Assembly (NCBI GenBank): GCA_035310985.1 | Contig: DATGDH010000027.1 | Location: 1 to 64,000 of the forward strand | DNA: 64,000 nt | Reading direction: 5' to 3' | DNA from: DAHVFK01 sp035310985 | Lineage (GTDB): Bacteria > Pseudomonadota > Gammaproteobacteria > Burkholderiales > SG8-39 | In this document: positions 24,772 through 33,585 of the stretch, in pieces | Numbering within the stretch: position 1 is the stretch's first letter | Layout of the letters: each line of letters starts with the position of its first letter | The notes under the pieces: model-generated | Databases searched by the model: none | What the model was told of the DNA's origin: nothing | Seen by the model: only the letters and a program-made list of their open reading frames with translations | Position numbers and translations under genes: made by a program

Positions 24772-25270
24772 TCGTATTAGTTGACTTTTTAGTTGCCGAT
24801 TGTGGTCGGTTTGCAAGCCGTACAAGATGTAACTTCGGCTCGCATCCTTCCGGTTGATCAAGACGTTACGCCTCGGAATAGTGGGAGGCAATGCTGCCTT
24901 CAACGCGACTAAACATTTCCGATATCCGCCACGGCTGCGAAGCGGACATACAGACAATTCCGAGGGATCCCCCCGGCTGACGCTCCGACCGACCGCTCGC
25001 GCTCACGGGGCAGCAGTGAGCAGATTACTTAATTGATAAGTGACTCGGTGCCGTACGTGCCCCGGCCTCCGGCGCAGGGGGTTGTTTCGCGGTGTTTGCC
25101 CGTTAACCTTTGAGGTGGTTGCGCGCCGCATGGTGACCAGCGGATCTCCGGTGCGGCGTCGGGCCGATGAGGCATCCGGAATTTGACGCAGCGCAATTGC
25201 CTCGTACTATCCAGATGCTAGGTTGGGCCTCGCGAACCAATGCGCTAACTCCCGAGCGAGCAACGCAAAA
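24772..25270. other. Non-coding stretch between the cassette array and the efflux operon
   Basis: About 500 bp with no convincing gene. Short open frames on both strands have no domain and are not bacterial-protein-like. No fragment of an integron integrase was recognised in any frame. It must hold the promoter of the downstream efflux genes, but no clear boxes are seen. Confidence 0.55.
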
Positions 25271-26344
25271 ATGACCGATGGCCAGAAGAAGTGGTTGCTG
25301 CGATCCGCGGTGGTGCTGGCCGTGGCGGTCGCGGCCTTCTTCGCCTGGCAACGCTATCGGCCTGCCGGGAACGAGGTCGGGATTGCGAGCGGCAACGGGC
25401 GCATCGAGGCGACGGAGATCGACGTGGCTGCGAAGACTCCGGGCCGAGTGAAGGAGATCCTGGTGCGCGAGGGCGACTTCGTGAAGGCCGGGCAGGCGGT
25501 GGCGCAAATGGACACCGACGTGCTCGAGGCGGACAAGCGGCAGGCGGAGGCGCAGTTGCAGCAGGCGAAGAGCGCGGTGGCGACGGCGACGAGCCTGGTC
25601 GCGCAGCGCGAGAGCGACAAGGCGGCGGCGGAGGCGGAGGTGGCGCACCGCAACGCGGAGCTGAACGTCTCCCGGTCGCAGCTCAAGCGCGCGATGGCGC
25701 TCTCGGAGCAGGGCTACGTGTCGCCGCAGGCGGTGGACGACGCGAAGGCGCGCGTGGAGAGCGCCGAGGCGGCGGTGCGCGCGGCGCGCGCGCAGGTGGC
25801 CGCAGCGCAGGCGGCGATCGCGAGCGCGCGCTCGCAGGTGACCGGCGCGCAGTCCGCCGAGCGGGCGGCGCAGGCGAGCATCGAGCGCATCCAGGCCGAC
25901 ATCGACGACGCGGTGCTGCGAGCGCCGCGCGATGGCCGCGTGCAATACCTGGTGGCGCAGGCGGGCGAGGTGGTGGGCGCGGGCGGGCGCGTGCTCAACA
26001 TGGTGGACCTGTCCGACGTGTACATGACCTTCTTCCTGCCGACCGCGGTCGCGGGGCGCGTGGCGATCGGCGCCGAGGCGCGCATCGTGCTCGACGCGGC
26101 GCCGCAGTACGTCGTTCCGGCGAGCGTGTCGTTCGTCGCCAACGTCGCGCAGTTCACGCCGAAGACGGTGGAGACGCAGAGCGAGCGCGAGAAGCTGATG
26201 TTCCGCGTGCGCGCGCAGATCCCGCCCGAGCTGCTCAGGAAGCACATCCTCCAGGTGAAGACCGGGCTGCCCGGCGTGGCCTACGTACGCCTGGACCCGA
26301 ACCAGGAGTGGCCGGCGCGCCTGCAGAAGAAGCTGCCGGAATGA
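25271..26344 (+). CDS. HlyD-family periplasmic adaptor of an efflux system
   Basis: 357 residues from the ATG at 25271 (MTDGQKKWLLRSAVVLAVAV), which places one membrane anchor at residues 9-27. A biotinyl-lipoyl-like half (NGRIEATEIDVAAKTPGRV), a long coiled-coil hairpin (about 85-215, heptads rich in Ala, Gln and Glu), and a beta-barrel domain (APRDGRVQYLVAQAG onward) follow. This is the YbhG/YhiI type of membrane fusion protein. The stop overlaps the next gene (ATGA), so it works with the ABC transporter encoded there. Confidence 0.9.
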   Translation: MTDGQKKWLLRSAVVLAVAVAAFFAWQRYRPAGNEVGIASGNGRIEATEIDVAAKTPGRVKEILVREGDFVKAGQAVAQMDTDVLEADKRQAEAQLQQAKSAVATATSLVAQRESDKAAAEAEVAHRNAELNVSRSQLKRAMALSEQGYVSPQAVDDAKARVESAEAAVRAARAQVAAAQAAIASARSQVTGAQSAERAAQASIERIQADIDDAVLRAPRDGRVQYLVAQAGEVVGAGGRVLNMVDLSDVYMTFFLPTAVAGRVAIGAEARIVLDAAPQYVVPASVSFVANVAQFTPKTVETQSEREKLMFRVRAQIPPELLRKHILQVKTGLPGVAYVRLDPNQEWPARLQKKLPE

Positions 26345-29067
26345 CGCCCGCTTCTGCGCCCGTGGCCCGGCTGCGCGACGTCGGGCTGCGCTACGGCAAG
26401 GTGCGGGCGCTGGAGGCGGTCGGCCTCGAGCTGCCGGCCGCGCGCATCGTCGGCTTCATCGGCCCGGACGGGGTGGGCAAGTCGAGCCTGCTCGCGCTCG
26501 TCGCCGGCGCGCGCGCGATCCAGGCCGGCAGCATCGAGGTGCTCGGCGGCGACATGAGGGATGCGCGCCACCGCAAGGCGGTGTCGCCCCGCATCGCCTA
26601 CCTGCCGCAGGGCCTCGGTAGGAATCTGTATCCGACGCTGTCGGTGTACGAGAACGTGGACTTCTTCGGCAGCCTGTTCGGCTACGGCGGCGAGGAGCGG
26701 GCGCGGCGCATCGGCGAGCTCTTGCACGCGACCGGGCTCGCGCCGTTCGCCGGCCGCCCGGTCGGCAAGCTCTCCGGCGGCATGAAGCAGAAGCTCGGCC
26801 TGTGCTGCGCGCTGATCCACGACCCCGAACTGATGATCCTCGACGAGCCGACCACCGGCGTCGATCCGCTGTCGCGGCGCCAGTTCTGGGAGCTGATCGA
26901 GCGCATCCGCGCCAACCGCCCCGGCATGAGCGTGCTGGTGGCCACCGCCTACATGGAGGAGGCGGCGCGCTTCGACTGGCTGGTGGCGATGAACCAGGGC
27001 GCGGTGCTCGCGACCGGCACGCCGGCCGAGCTGCTCGCGCGCACCGGGAGCCGCACGCTGGAGGAGTGCTTCATCGGGCTGCTGCCGCCCGAGCAGCGCG
27101 CGGGCTACCGGCCGGTCGCGCTGCGGCCCGCCCCCCGGGCCGAAGACGGCGAGGCGGCGATCGAGGCACGCAACCTCACCATGCGTTTCGGCGACTTCAC
27201 CGCCGTCGACCGGGTGAGCTTTCGCATCCGCCGCGGCGAGATCTTCGGCTTCGTCGGCTCGAACGGCTGCGGCAAGACCACCACCATGAAGATGCTCACC
27301 GGGCTGCTGCCGCCGAGCGAGGGGCAGGCCTGGCTGTTCGGCCACGCGCTCGACCCGCACGACCTCGCGACGCGCCGCCGGGTGGGCTACATGACGCAGT
27401 CGTTCTCGCTCTACGGCGAGCTCACGGTGCGCCAGAACCTGGTGCTGCACGCGCGCCTGTTCGCCATGCCGGAGGAGCGCATCGCCGCGCGCGTCGGGGA
27501 GATGGCGCAGCGCTTCGGACTGGCCGAGATTATGGACAGCCTGCCCGACGCGCTGCCGCTCGGCGAGCGCCAGCGCCTGTCGCTCGCGGTGGCGATGATC
27601 CACGGCCCCGAGGTGCTGATCCTCGACGAGCCGACCTCGGGCGTCGACCCGGTGGCGCGCGACGGCTTCTGGAACGCGCTGATCGAGCTGGCGCGCGACG
27701 ACGACGTTACCATCTTCGTCTCGACCCACCTGATGAACGAGGCCGAGCGCTGCGACCGCGTCGCGCTGATGCACGCCGGCCGCGTCCTCGCGACCGACGC
27801 GCCGGCCGCGATCGTCGAGCGCCGCGGCGTGCGCAACCTCGAGGAGGCCTTCATCAGCCACCTGGCCGAGGACATCGCCCGGGGCGGAGCGGAGCCCGCT
27901 GCGCCCGCCATCTCGCCGGCGGGCGCCGCGCCGCGCGGCGGGGCGCTGCGCCTGCGCCGCCTGCTCTCCTACACGCGGCGCGAGACACTCGAGCTGGCGC
28001 GCGACCCGATCCGCCTGACGCTCGCCTGGCTCGGCAGCGCGATCCTGATGCTGGTGCTCGCCTACGGCATCAGCCTGGACGTGGAGAACCTGCGCTTCGC
28101 GGTGCTCGACCGCGACCACACGGGCCTGAGCCGCGACTACGTCGCGAACCTCGCCGGCTCGCGCTACTTCGTCGAGCGCGCGCCGCTGCGCGACGATGCC
28201 GACCTCGAGCGGCGCATGCGCGCGGGCGAGATCAGCCTGGCGCTCGAGATCCCGCCCGGCTTCGCGCGCGACGTGGCGCGCGGCACGCCCGTGCAGATCG
28301 GCGCCTGGATCGACGGCGCGATGCCGACGCGCGCCGAGACGGTGCGCGGCTACGTGCTCGGCATGCACCAGCACTGGCTCGCCATGCGCGCGCGCGAGTC
28401 CGGTGCGCGCCCGGCCGCCGGGCTGGCCACGATCGAAACGCGCTTTCGCTATAACCCCGAGGTGAAGAGCCTGCCGGCGATGGTGCCGGCGGCGATCCCG
28501 CTGCTGCTGATGATGATCCCGGCGATGCTCGCCGCGCTGTCGGTGGTGCGCGAGAAGGAGCTCGGGTCGATCGTCAATTTCTACGTTACGCCGGTCAGGC
28601 CGCTCGAGTTCCTGCTCGGCAAGCAGATCCCCTACGTGGTGCTCGCGATGGTGAGCTTCCTGCTGCTCACCGCGCTCGCAATCTGGCTGTTCGGCGTGCC
28701 GCTCAAGGGGAGCTTCGCGGCGCTTTCGGCGGCGGCGCTGCTGTACGTGATCGCCTCGACCGCCCTGGGGCTGGTGATCTCGGCCTTCATGAAGAGCCAG
28801 GTCGCCGCGCTGTTCGGCACGGCGCTGCTCACCATCCTGCCGGCGGTCGAGTTCTCCGGGCTAGTCCAGCCCGTCTCGGCGCTGAAAGGCGCAGGGCGGA
28901 TCATCGGCGAGGTCTACCCGACGACGCACTTCCTCGCCATCGCGCGCGGCACCTTCGCCAAGGGGCTCGACTTCGCCGACCTGCACGCATCCTTCGTGCC
29001 GCTGCTCGTCGCCGCACCCGTGCTGGTCGGGCTGGGCGCGGTCCTGTTGCGCAAGCAGGGGCGCTAG
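26341..29067 (+). CDS. rbbA: ABC transporter with two ATPase domains fused to a permease (RbbA-like)
   Basis: 908 residues, close to RbbA of E. coli. First ATPase: Walker A GPDGVGKSS, signature KLSGGMKQK, Walker B LMILDEPTTGVD. Second ATPase: Walker A GSNGCGKTT, a weak signature PLGERQRLS instead of LSGGQ, Walker B VLILDEPTSGVD. The C-terminal third (from about residue 540) is an ABC-2 permease with six helices and a large extracytoplasmic loop. Flanked by an adaptor gene and a separate permease gene, it is most likely a small-molecule exporter; RbbA has also been described as ribosome-associated. Start overlaps the adaptor gene by 4 bp. Confidence 0.9.
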   Translation: MTPASAPVARLRDVGLRYGKVRALEAVGLELPAARIVGFIGPDGVGKSSLLALVAGARAIQAGSIEVLGGDMRDARHRKAVSPRIAYLPQGLGRNLYPTLSVYENVDFFGSLFGYGGEERARRIGELLHATGLAPFAGRPVGKLSGGMKQKLGLCCALIHDPELMILDEPTTGVDPLSRRQFWELIERIRANRPGMSVLVATAYMEEAARFDWLVAMNQGAVLATGTPAELLARTGSRTLEECFIGLLPPEQRAGYRPVALRPAPRAEDGEAAIEARNLTMRFGDFTAVDRVSFRIRRGEIFGFVGSNGCGKTTTMKMLTGLLPPSEGQAWLFGHALDPHDLATRRRVGYMTQSFSLYGELTVRQNLVLHARLFAMPEERIAARVGEMAQRFGLAEIMDSLPDALPLGERQRLSLAVAMIHGPEVLILDEPTSGVDPVARDGFWNALIELARDDDVTIFVSTHLMNEAERCDRVALMHAGRVLATDAPAAIVERRGVRNLEEAFISHLAEDIARGGAEPAAPAISPAGAAPRGGALRLRRLLSYTRRETLELARDPIRLTLAWLGSAILMLVLAYGISLDVENLRFAVLDRDHTGLSRDYVANLAGSRYFVERAPLRDDADLERRMRAGEISLALEIPPGFARDVARGTPVQIGAWIDGAMPTRAETVRGYVLGMHQHWLAMRARESGARPAAGLATIETRFRYNPEVKSLPAMVPAAIPLLLMMIPAMLAALSVVREKELGSIVNFYVTPVRPLEFLLGKQIPYVVLAMVSFLLLTALAIWLFGVPLKGSFAALSAAALLYVIASTALGLVISAFMKSQVAALFGTALLTILPAVEFSGLVQPVSALKGAGRIIGEVYPTTHFLAIARGTFAKGLDFADLHASFVPLLVAAPVLVGLGAVLLRKQGR

Positions 29068-29069
29068 CC

Positions 29070-30194
29070 GTGCGGAGCCTGCGCAACGTCTTCCATCTCG
29101 GCATCAAGGAATGGCGCAGCCTGGCGCGCGATCCGGTGATGTTCGTCCTGATCGTGTGGGCCTTCACGGGGGCGATCTACACCGCCGCTACGGCGATGCC
29201 GGAGACCCTGAGCGACGCGCCGATCGCGATCGTCGACGAGGACCGCTCGCCGCTCTCGCAGCGCATCGTGGATGCGTTCCGTCCGCCGTACTTCATGCCG
29301 CCCGAGCTGATCGGGCACGCCGAGGTGGACGAGCGCATGGACGCCGGCCTGGACACCTTCGCGCTCACCATCCCGTCCGGCTTCCAGCGCGACGTGCTCG
29401 CCGGGCGCTCGCCCGCGATCCAGCTGAACGTGGACGCCACGCGCATGAGCCAGGCGTTCACCGGCAGCGGCTACGTGCAGGCGATCGTGGACGGCGAAGT
29501 GAACGAATTCGTGCGCGGGCAGCGCGCGGACGACGTGCCGCAGGTCGACCTGGCGCTGCGCGCGCGCTTCAACCCCGAGCTGAACGAGTCCTGGTTCGGC
29601 TCGGTGATGGAGATCATCAACAACATCACCATGCTGTCGATCATCCTCACCGGGGCCGCGCTGATCCGCGAGCGCGAGCACGGCACGGTGGAGCACCTGC
29701 TGGTGATGCCGGTGACGCCGTTCGAGATCATGACGAGCAAGGTGTGGGCGATGATCGTGGTGGTGCTCGCGGCCTCGGCCTTCTCGCTCCAGGCGATCGT
29801 GCGCGGGCTGCTCGCGGTGCCGATCGAGGGCTCGCTCGCGCTGTTCTTCGCCGGCGCGGCCCTGTGCCTGTTCGCCACCACGTCGCTGGGCATCTTCCTC
29901 GCCACCGTCGCGCGCTCGATGCCGCAGTTCGGGCTGCTGATGATGATGGTGCTGCTGCCGCTGGAGATCCTCTCGGGCGGCACGACCCCGCGCGAGAGCA
30001 TGCCCGAGATCATCCGCACGATCATGCTGGCCGCGCCGAACACGCATTTCGTGACGCTCGCGCAGGCGATCCTGTTCCGCGGCGCGGGCCTGGCGGTGGT
30101 GTGGCCGCAGTTCGCCGCGCTCGCGGCGATCGGCGCGCTGTTCTTCGTCTTCTCGCTCGCGCGCTTCCGCAAGGCGCTGGCGACGATGGCGTGA
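29070..30194 (+). CDS. yhhJ: ABC-2 type permease (YhhJ-like)
   Basis: 374 residues from a GTG 2 bp after the RbbA-like gene. One N-terminal helix (about 20-42), a large extracytoplasmic region, then five helices from about 170 on, including the LIREREHGTVEHLLVMPVTPFEIM segment whose core EREHGTVEHLL is typical of ABC-2 permeases. It would pair with the permease half of the previous gene, with the HlyD-type protein as adaptor. The substrate is unknown. Confidence 0.9.
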   Translation: MRSLRNVFHLGIKEWRSLARDPVMFVLIVWAFTGAIYTAATAMPETLSDAPIAIVDEDRSPLSQRIVDAFRPPYFMPPELIGHAEVDERMDAGLDTFALTIPSGFQRDVLAGRSPAIQLNVDATRMSQAFTGSGYVQAIVDGEVNEFVRGQRADDVPQVDLALRARFNPELNESWFGSVMEIINNITMLSIILTGAALIREREHGTVEHLLVMPVTPFEIMTSKVWAMIVVVLAASAFSLQAIVRGLLAVPIEGSLALFFAGAALCLFATTSLGIFLATVARSMPQFGLLMMMVLLPLEILSGGTTPRESMPEIIRTIMLAAPNTHFVTLAQAILFRGAGLAVVWPQFAALAAIGALFFVFSLARFRKALATMA

Positions 30195-30246
30195 GGGGGC
30201 GAGGAGGGACCACTGCGCGTTCTTCGCCGGCTTCACTCGCGCCGCG

Positions 30247-31311
30247 TCAGTCCGTGACGGATTCGAAGATGTCCCGGAAGCGGCCGGCGCAGCGCCTGAA
30301 CGCGGCGAGCACGTCCGGATCGAAGTGCGAGGGCATGGTACGCCCGTCGCCGACGGTGATGATCTCCAGGGTGCTGCCGTGCGAGAGCGCCTTCTTGTAC
30401 GGGCGCTCGGAGCGCAGGGCGTCGTACTGGTCGCAGATGTTCATGATGCGCGCGGAGATGGGGATGAGCTGGCCTTTGAGGCCCGCGGGGTAGCCGCCGC
30501 CGTCCCAGCGCTCGTGGTGGCAGAGCGCGATTTCGGCGCCCATCTGCAGGTAGGGCGACTGGCCCGAGCCGATCAGCTGTGCGCCGAGCGTGGTGTGCGA
30601 CTTCATGACCTCCCACTCGTCCGCGCCGAGCGCGCCGGGCTTGCGCAGGATCGCGTCGGGGATCGCGATCTTGCCGATGTCGTGCATCGGGCTCGCGTGG
30701 TGGATCGTCTCGCAGAACGCGGGGTTCATGCCGAGCGCGGTGGCGATTTCCTCGGTGTAGAAGCTGATGCGGCGCACATGGCTGCCGGTTTCCTCGTCCT
30801 TGTAGCCGGCGGCGCGGCACAGGGTAGTGATCGTCTCGCGGTAGCTGGCGATGACCTCGCGCGAGCGCTCCTCGACCATCTGCTCGAGCACTCGGTTCTG
30901 CTGCGCGAGGAAGTTGCTGTACTCCTTGAGCATGAGCACGTTGCGCACGCGCAGGGTGACTTCGTTGCGGTCCACCGGCTTGCTGAGGAATTCCTGCACG
31001 CCGGCCTTGAGCGCGCGGAGCTTGGAGTCGTGGTCGTTCAGCGCGGTGACCATGATGATCGGCACGGTGCGCGCGTGGTCGCTCGACTTGAGGGCCTCGG
31101 CCACCTGGAAGCCGTCCATGCCCGGCATCAGCGCGTCGAGCAGCACGACGTCGGGCGGCTCGCCCGCCGCCTTGGCCAGGGCGTCGGGGCCGCCGTCGGC
31201 GACGGCGACCCGGTAGCCCTCGCGCTCCATCTGCTTCTGCAGCAGCGCCCGCATGCTCTCGTCGTCGTCCACGACGAGCACCAGAGGCATCTTTTCGGCA
31301 ACCCGGTTCAT
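30247..31311 (-). CDS. Response regulator with HD-GYP phosphodiesterase domain
   Basis: 354 residues. N-terminal receiver domain with the acidic pocket VVDDDE and phospho-acceptor Asp59 (VVLLDALMPG), Lys111 at the switch end, then a coiled linker (about 128-160) and an HD-GYP domain with MHDIGKI (His210, Asp211) and HHERWDGGGYP (265-275). HD-GYP proteins hydrolyse cyclic di-GMP. No partner kinase is adjacent. Together with the diguanylate cyclase at 17643 it shows cyclic di-GMP signalling in this region. Confidence 0.93.
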   Translation of the reverse strand: MNRVAEKMPLVLVVDDDESMRALLQKQMEREGYRVAVADGGPDALAKAAGEPPDVVLLDALMPGMDGFQVAEALKSSDHARTVPIIMVTALNDHDSKLRALKAGVQEFLSKPVDRNEVTLRVRNVLMLKEYSNFLAQQNRVLEQMVEERSREVIASYRETITTLCRAAGYKDEETGSHVRRISFYTEEIATALGMNPAFCETIHHASPMHDIGKIAIPDAILRKPGALGADEWEVMKSHTTLGAQLIGSGQSPYLQMGAEIALCHHERWDGGGYPAGLKGQLIPISARIMNICDQYDALRSERPYKKALSHGSTLEIITVGDGRTMPSHFDPDVLAAFRRCAGRFRDIFESVTD

Positions 31312-31384
31312 TCTCGGCTCGCAGCTCCACCCATGACAGATGTCATTTCAGGCGCCCAAATTAACAAGAGCTTGTGCGAGCGTC

Positions 31385-31618
31385 TTATCCCGGTTTCCGG
31401 TTCTGTTCCGGTTCTTGTGAAATCTTGTGGTGCGAGTGAAGCTCCCCGCAGCCGTTCGGGCAGTAGTGGCGCTCGGCGTCGGAGGTCACCAGGACATATG
31501 CGCAGCCCGCGCAGTACATCCTGCGTTCCTGCGGGCGCGCATCCGGCCCTGCGGACAGGGAGCGCACCTCGTCCGCGAGCTGCCGCATCAGTCCGAGCCA
31601 GTAGTCGGTGTTGATCAT
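31385..31618 (-). CDS. Small zinc-ribbon-like protein of unknown function
   Basis: 77 residues from the ATG at 31618 (MINTDYWLGLMRQLADEV), preceded by GGGG at a suitable distance. A longer frame to 31723 is possible but would overlap the start of the divergent gene. The motif YCAGCAYVL, then HYCPNGCGE, gives CxxC and CxxxC pairs that could bind zinc. The C-terminus is polar. I do not recognise the family. Confidence 0.55.
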   Translation of the reverse strand: MINTDYWLGLMRQLADEVRSLSAGPDARPQERRMYCAGCAYVLVTSDAERHYCPNGCGELHSHHKISQEPEQNRKPG

Positions 31619-31707
31619 CCAACCCCATTCTAGTCCGGGCTCGCCCGCGCCCTGGGCCGCCCGGAACAGGCAAGGGCGTATGATTTCCAAGGGAGGGAGT
31701 CGAGGAC

Positions 31708-32757
31708 GTGCCTGTTCAGTCACGCAGCGAGGCGCAGCAGCGCACGGACGAGATCCACGCGTTCCAGCGTGAGTTGCAGGATCTCGAGCGGCGGGGAATC
31801 CTGGCTCTCACGGCCGAGCAGCGCCGCGCGCTCGAGAGCCACCACGGCGCGCTGCTCGCCGAATTCGCGCGCCAGTTCGACGTAGACCGGGACGCCCAGG
31901 CGAAGCAGCTCTCGTGGGGAATGCGCATCGCCTCGCTCGCCGGCGCGCTCGCGCTCGGGGCGAGTGTCTTCTTCCTCTTCTATCAGTTCTGGGGGCGGTT
32001 TTCGACCACGCTGCAGGTCGCGATCCTTATTGCGGCTGCGCTCGGCAGCTTCGCGGCCACCGCCTGGATACAGCGCAGGGACGGCTCCGGCTATTTCACC
32101 AAGCTCGCCGCGATGGTGGCGTTCGTGTGCTTCGTTCTCAACGTCGCCATGCTCGGGCAGATCTTCGACATCACGCCCTCCGACAAGGCGCTCGTGCCCT
32201 GGGCGGCGTTCGCACTGCTGCTCGCCTACGCCTGCGACGCGCGCCTGCTGCTCGGCGCGGGGATCCTGTGCGCCATCGCTTTCGTCGGCGCGCGCACGGG
32301 GACCTTCTCGGGAGCGTACTGGCTCGACTTCGGCGAGCGGCCGGAGAACTTCTTCCCCGCGGCGGCGCTCCTGTTCGCGGTGCCGCAACTCGTGCGCCAC
32401 GAGCGCTTTCCGGGCTTTGCGCAGACCTATCGCGTATTCGCCCTGCTCACGCTGTACCTGCCGATGCTCGTGCTCGCCAACTGGGGGCAGCTCAGCTACC
32501 TGGACTTCGACCCCGGCCTCGTCAAAGGCGGCTATCAGATCGGCGGCTTTCTCGCGAGCGGCCTCCTTGCCTGGCTCGGCGTGCGGCGCGGCTGGGCTCA
32601 CGTCGTGAACACGAGCGTGACCTTCTTTCTCATCTTCCTCTACACCAAGTTCTTCGACTGGTGGTGGGACTGGATGCCGAAATACCTGTTCTTTTTCCTG
32701 CTCGGGCTGACGGCCGTGCTGTTCCTGCTCGTCCTGCGCCGGCTGCGCGCGCGATGA
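31708..32757 (+). CDS. DUF2157-type polytopic membrane protein
   Basis: 349 residues from a GTG with GGGAGGGAG just upstream. A soluble, charged N-terminus (about 1-68, including LTAEQRRALESHHG) precedes about nine membrane helices (from about residue 72 to 345). This layout is that of DUF2157 proteins. The stop overlaps the next gene (ATGA), a DUF4824-like protein often found in the same pair. Function unknown, probably envelope-related. Confidence 0.8.
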   Translation: MPVQSRSEAQQRTDEIHAFQRELQDLERRGILALTAEQRRALESHHGALLAEFARQFDVDRDAQAKQLSWGMRIASLAGALALGASVFFLFYQFWGRFSTTLQVAILIAAALGSFAATAWIQRRDGSGYFTKLAAMVAFVCFVLNVAMLGQIFDITPSDKALVPWAAFALLLAYACDARLLLGAGILCAIAFVGARTGTFSGAYWLDFGERPENFFPAAALLFAVPQLVRHERFPGFAQTYRVFALLTLYLPMLVLANWGQLSYLDFDPGLVKGGYQIGGFLASGLLAWLGVRRGWAHVVNTSVTFFLIFLYTKFFDWWWDWMPKYLFFFLLGLTAVLFLLVLRRLRAR

Positions 32758-33578
32758 ACTGGTCGCGGCGCCATATCTTCGCGCTCGGCGCGGCGCTGAT
32801 CGTCGCCACCAACGCCGTCGCGCTGCTCGGAGTGGCCTATAACCGCAGCGGCACGCCGGACAGCGAGCTGCGCCTGAGCCAGCGCGAGCTGCGCCCGCCC
32901 TTTCAATGGGGCCTGCAAAGGGAAAACAGCGGGCTCTCCCTCACCTTGGTGTGGCGGGCAGGCGAACCCTACGGCTCGAGCGCCGCGTGGCTCGACCGCG
33001 CGAAGCTGACGGAGCTCGGCTTCGACTTGTCGCGGCCTGTCGCGACGCCCGCAGGCAGGCGCTATTACGCGAAGCTCCGCTCGAGAGAGGTCTATCTCGT
33101 CCTGGAGCTCGACGGGTCGCCGTACCAGGCGGCGCTCGATGCGGCGCGCGAGCGCGCGGAAAAGCGCAAGGCCGAGGCGCTCGCGCACCCGGGCGACGCG
33201 AGGCTGAAGATGCAGGCGGACTTCGCGGAAAACCAGCTGTTCCATGAAGAGCACGAGGCGAGCCGCCTGTTCGCCATCGATGCGGGGCTGGACGCCGGGG
33301 CGCTGCGCGCGAAGTATGCGGACCGCAGCCGCTACGCGATCGTGCGCGGGCGCGTCAGGCCGGCGCTGGAAGGCGACGGCGCGCGCGTCGACGGCTACAT
33401 CACGGCAGTGATCAACGACAGCGTCAACGTGCCGCTCGACATGCGTAAGGCCTTCGAAGGCGTCACGCCCCGCTCGTACGGATTCGGTCCGCGCTACGCG
33501 GGCCCGACGATCGAGGCGACGGTCGCGTTCGGCAGGCGCTTCGAGCCGTGGCTCGTCGGCGTCGCGCGCAAGCCCTAG
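32754..33578 (+). CDS. DUF4824-like membrane-anchored protein
   Basis: 274 residues with one N-terminal membrane helix (about 8-28) and a large extracytoplasmic domain. It contains LRLSQRELRPPF and the repeated pattern SREVYLVLELDG. The pairing with a DUF2157 gene, coupled by a 4-bp overlap, supports the DUF4824 assignment. No catalytic motif is seen. Function unknown. Confidence 0.65.
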   Translation: MNWSRRHIFALGAALIVATNAVALLGVAYNRSGTPDSELRLSQRELRPPFQWGLQRENSGLSLTLVWRAGEPYGSSAAWLDRAKLTELGFDLSRPVATPAGRRYYAKLRSREVYLVLELDGSPYQAALDAARERAEKRKAEALAHPGDARLKMQADFAENQLFHEEHEASRLFAIDAGLDAGALRAKYADRSRYAIVRGRVRPALEGDGARVDGYITAVINDSVNVPLDMRKAFEGVTPRSYGFGPRYAGPTIEATVAFGRRFEPWLVGVARKP

Positions 33579-33585
33579 ACGACGA

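Noticed and set aside
24854..25036. Plus-strand open frame at the place where an integron integrase could start
   Set aside because: The 60 residues show none of the tyrosine recombinase features; treated as non-coding.
25222..25249. GTTGGGC and CGCTAAC sequences before the efflux operon as another attC
   Set aside because: The two are in the wrong order and spacing and have no stem between or around them; probably chance.
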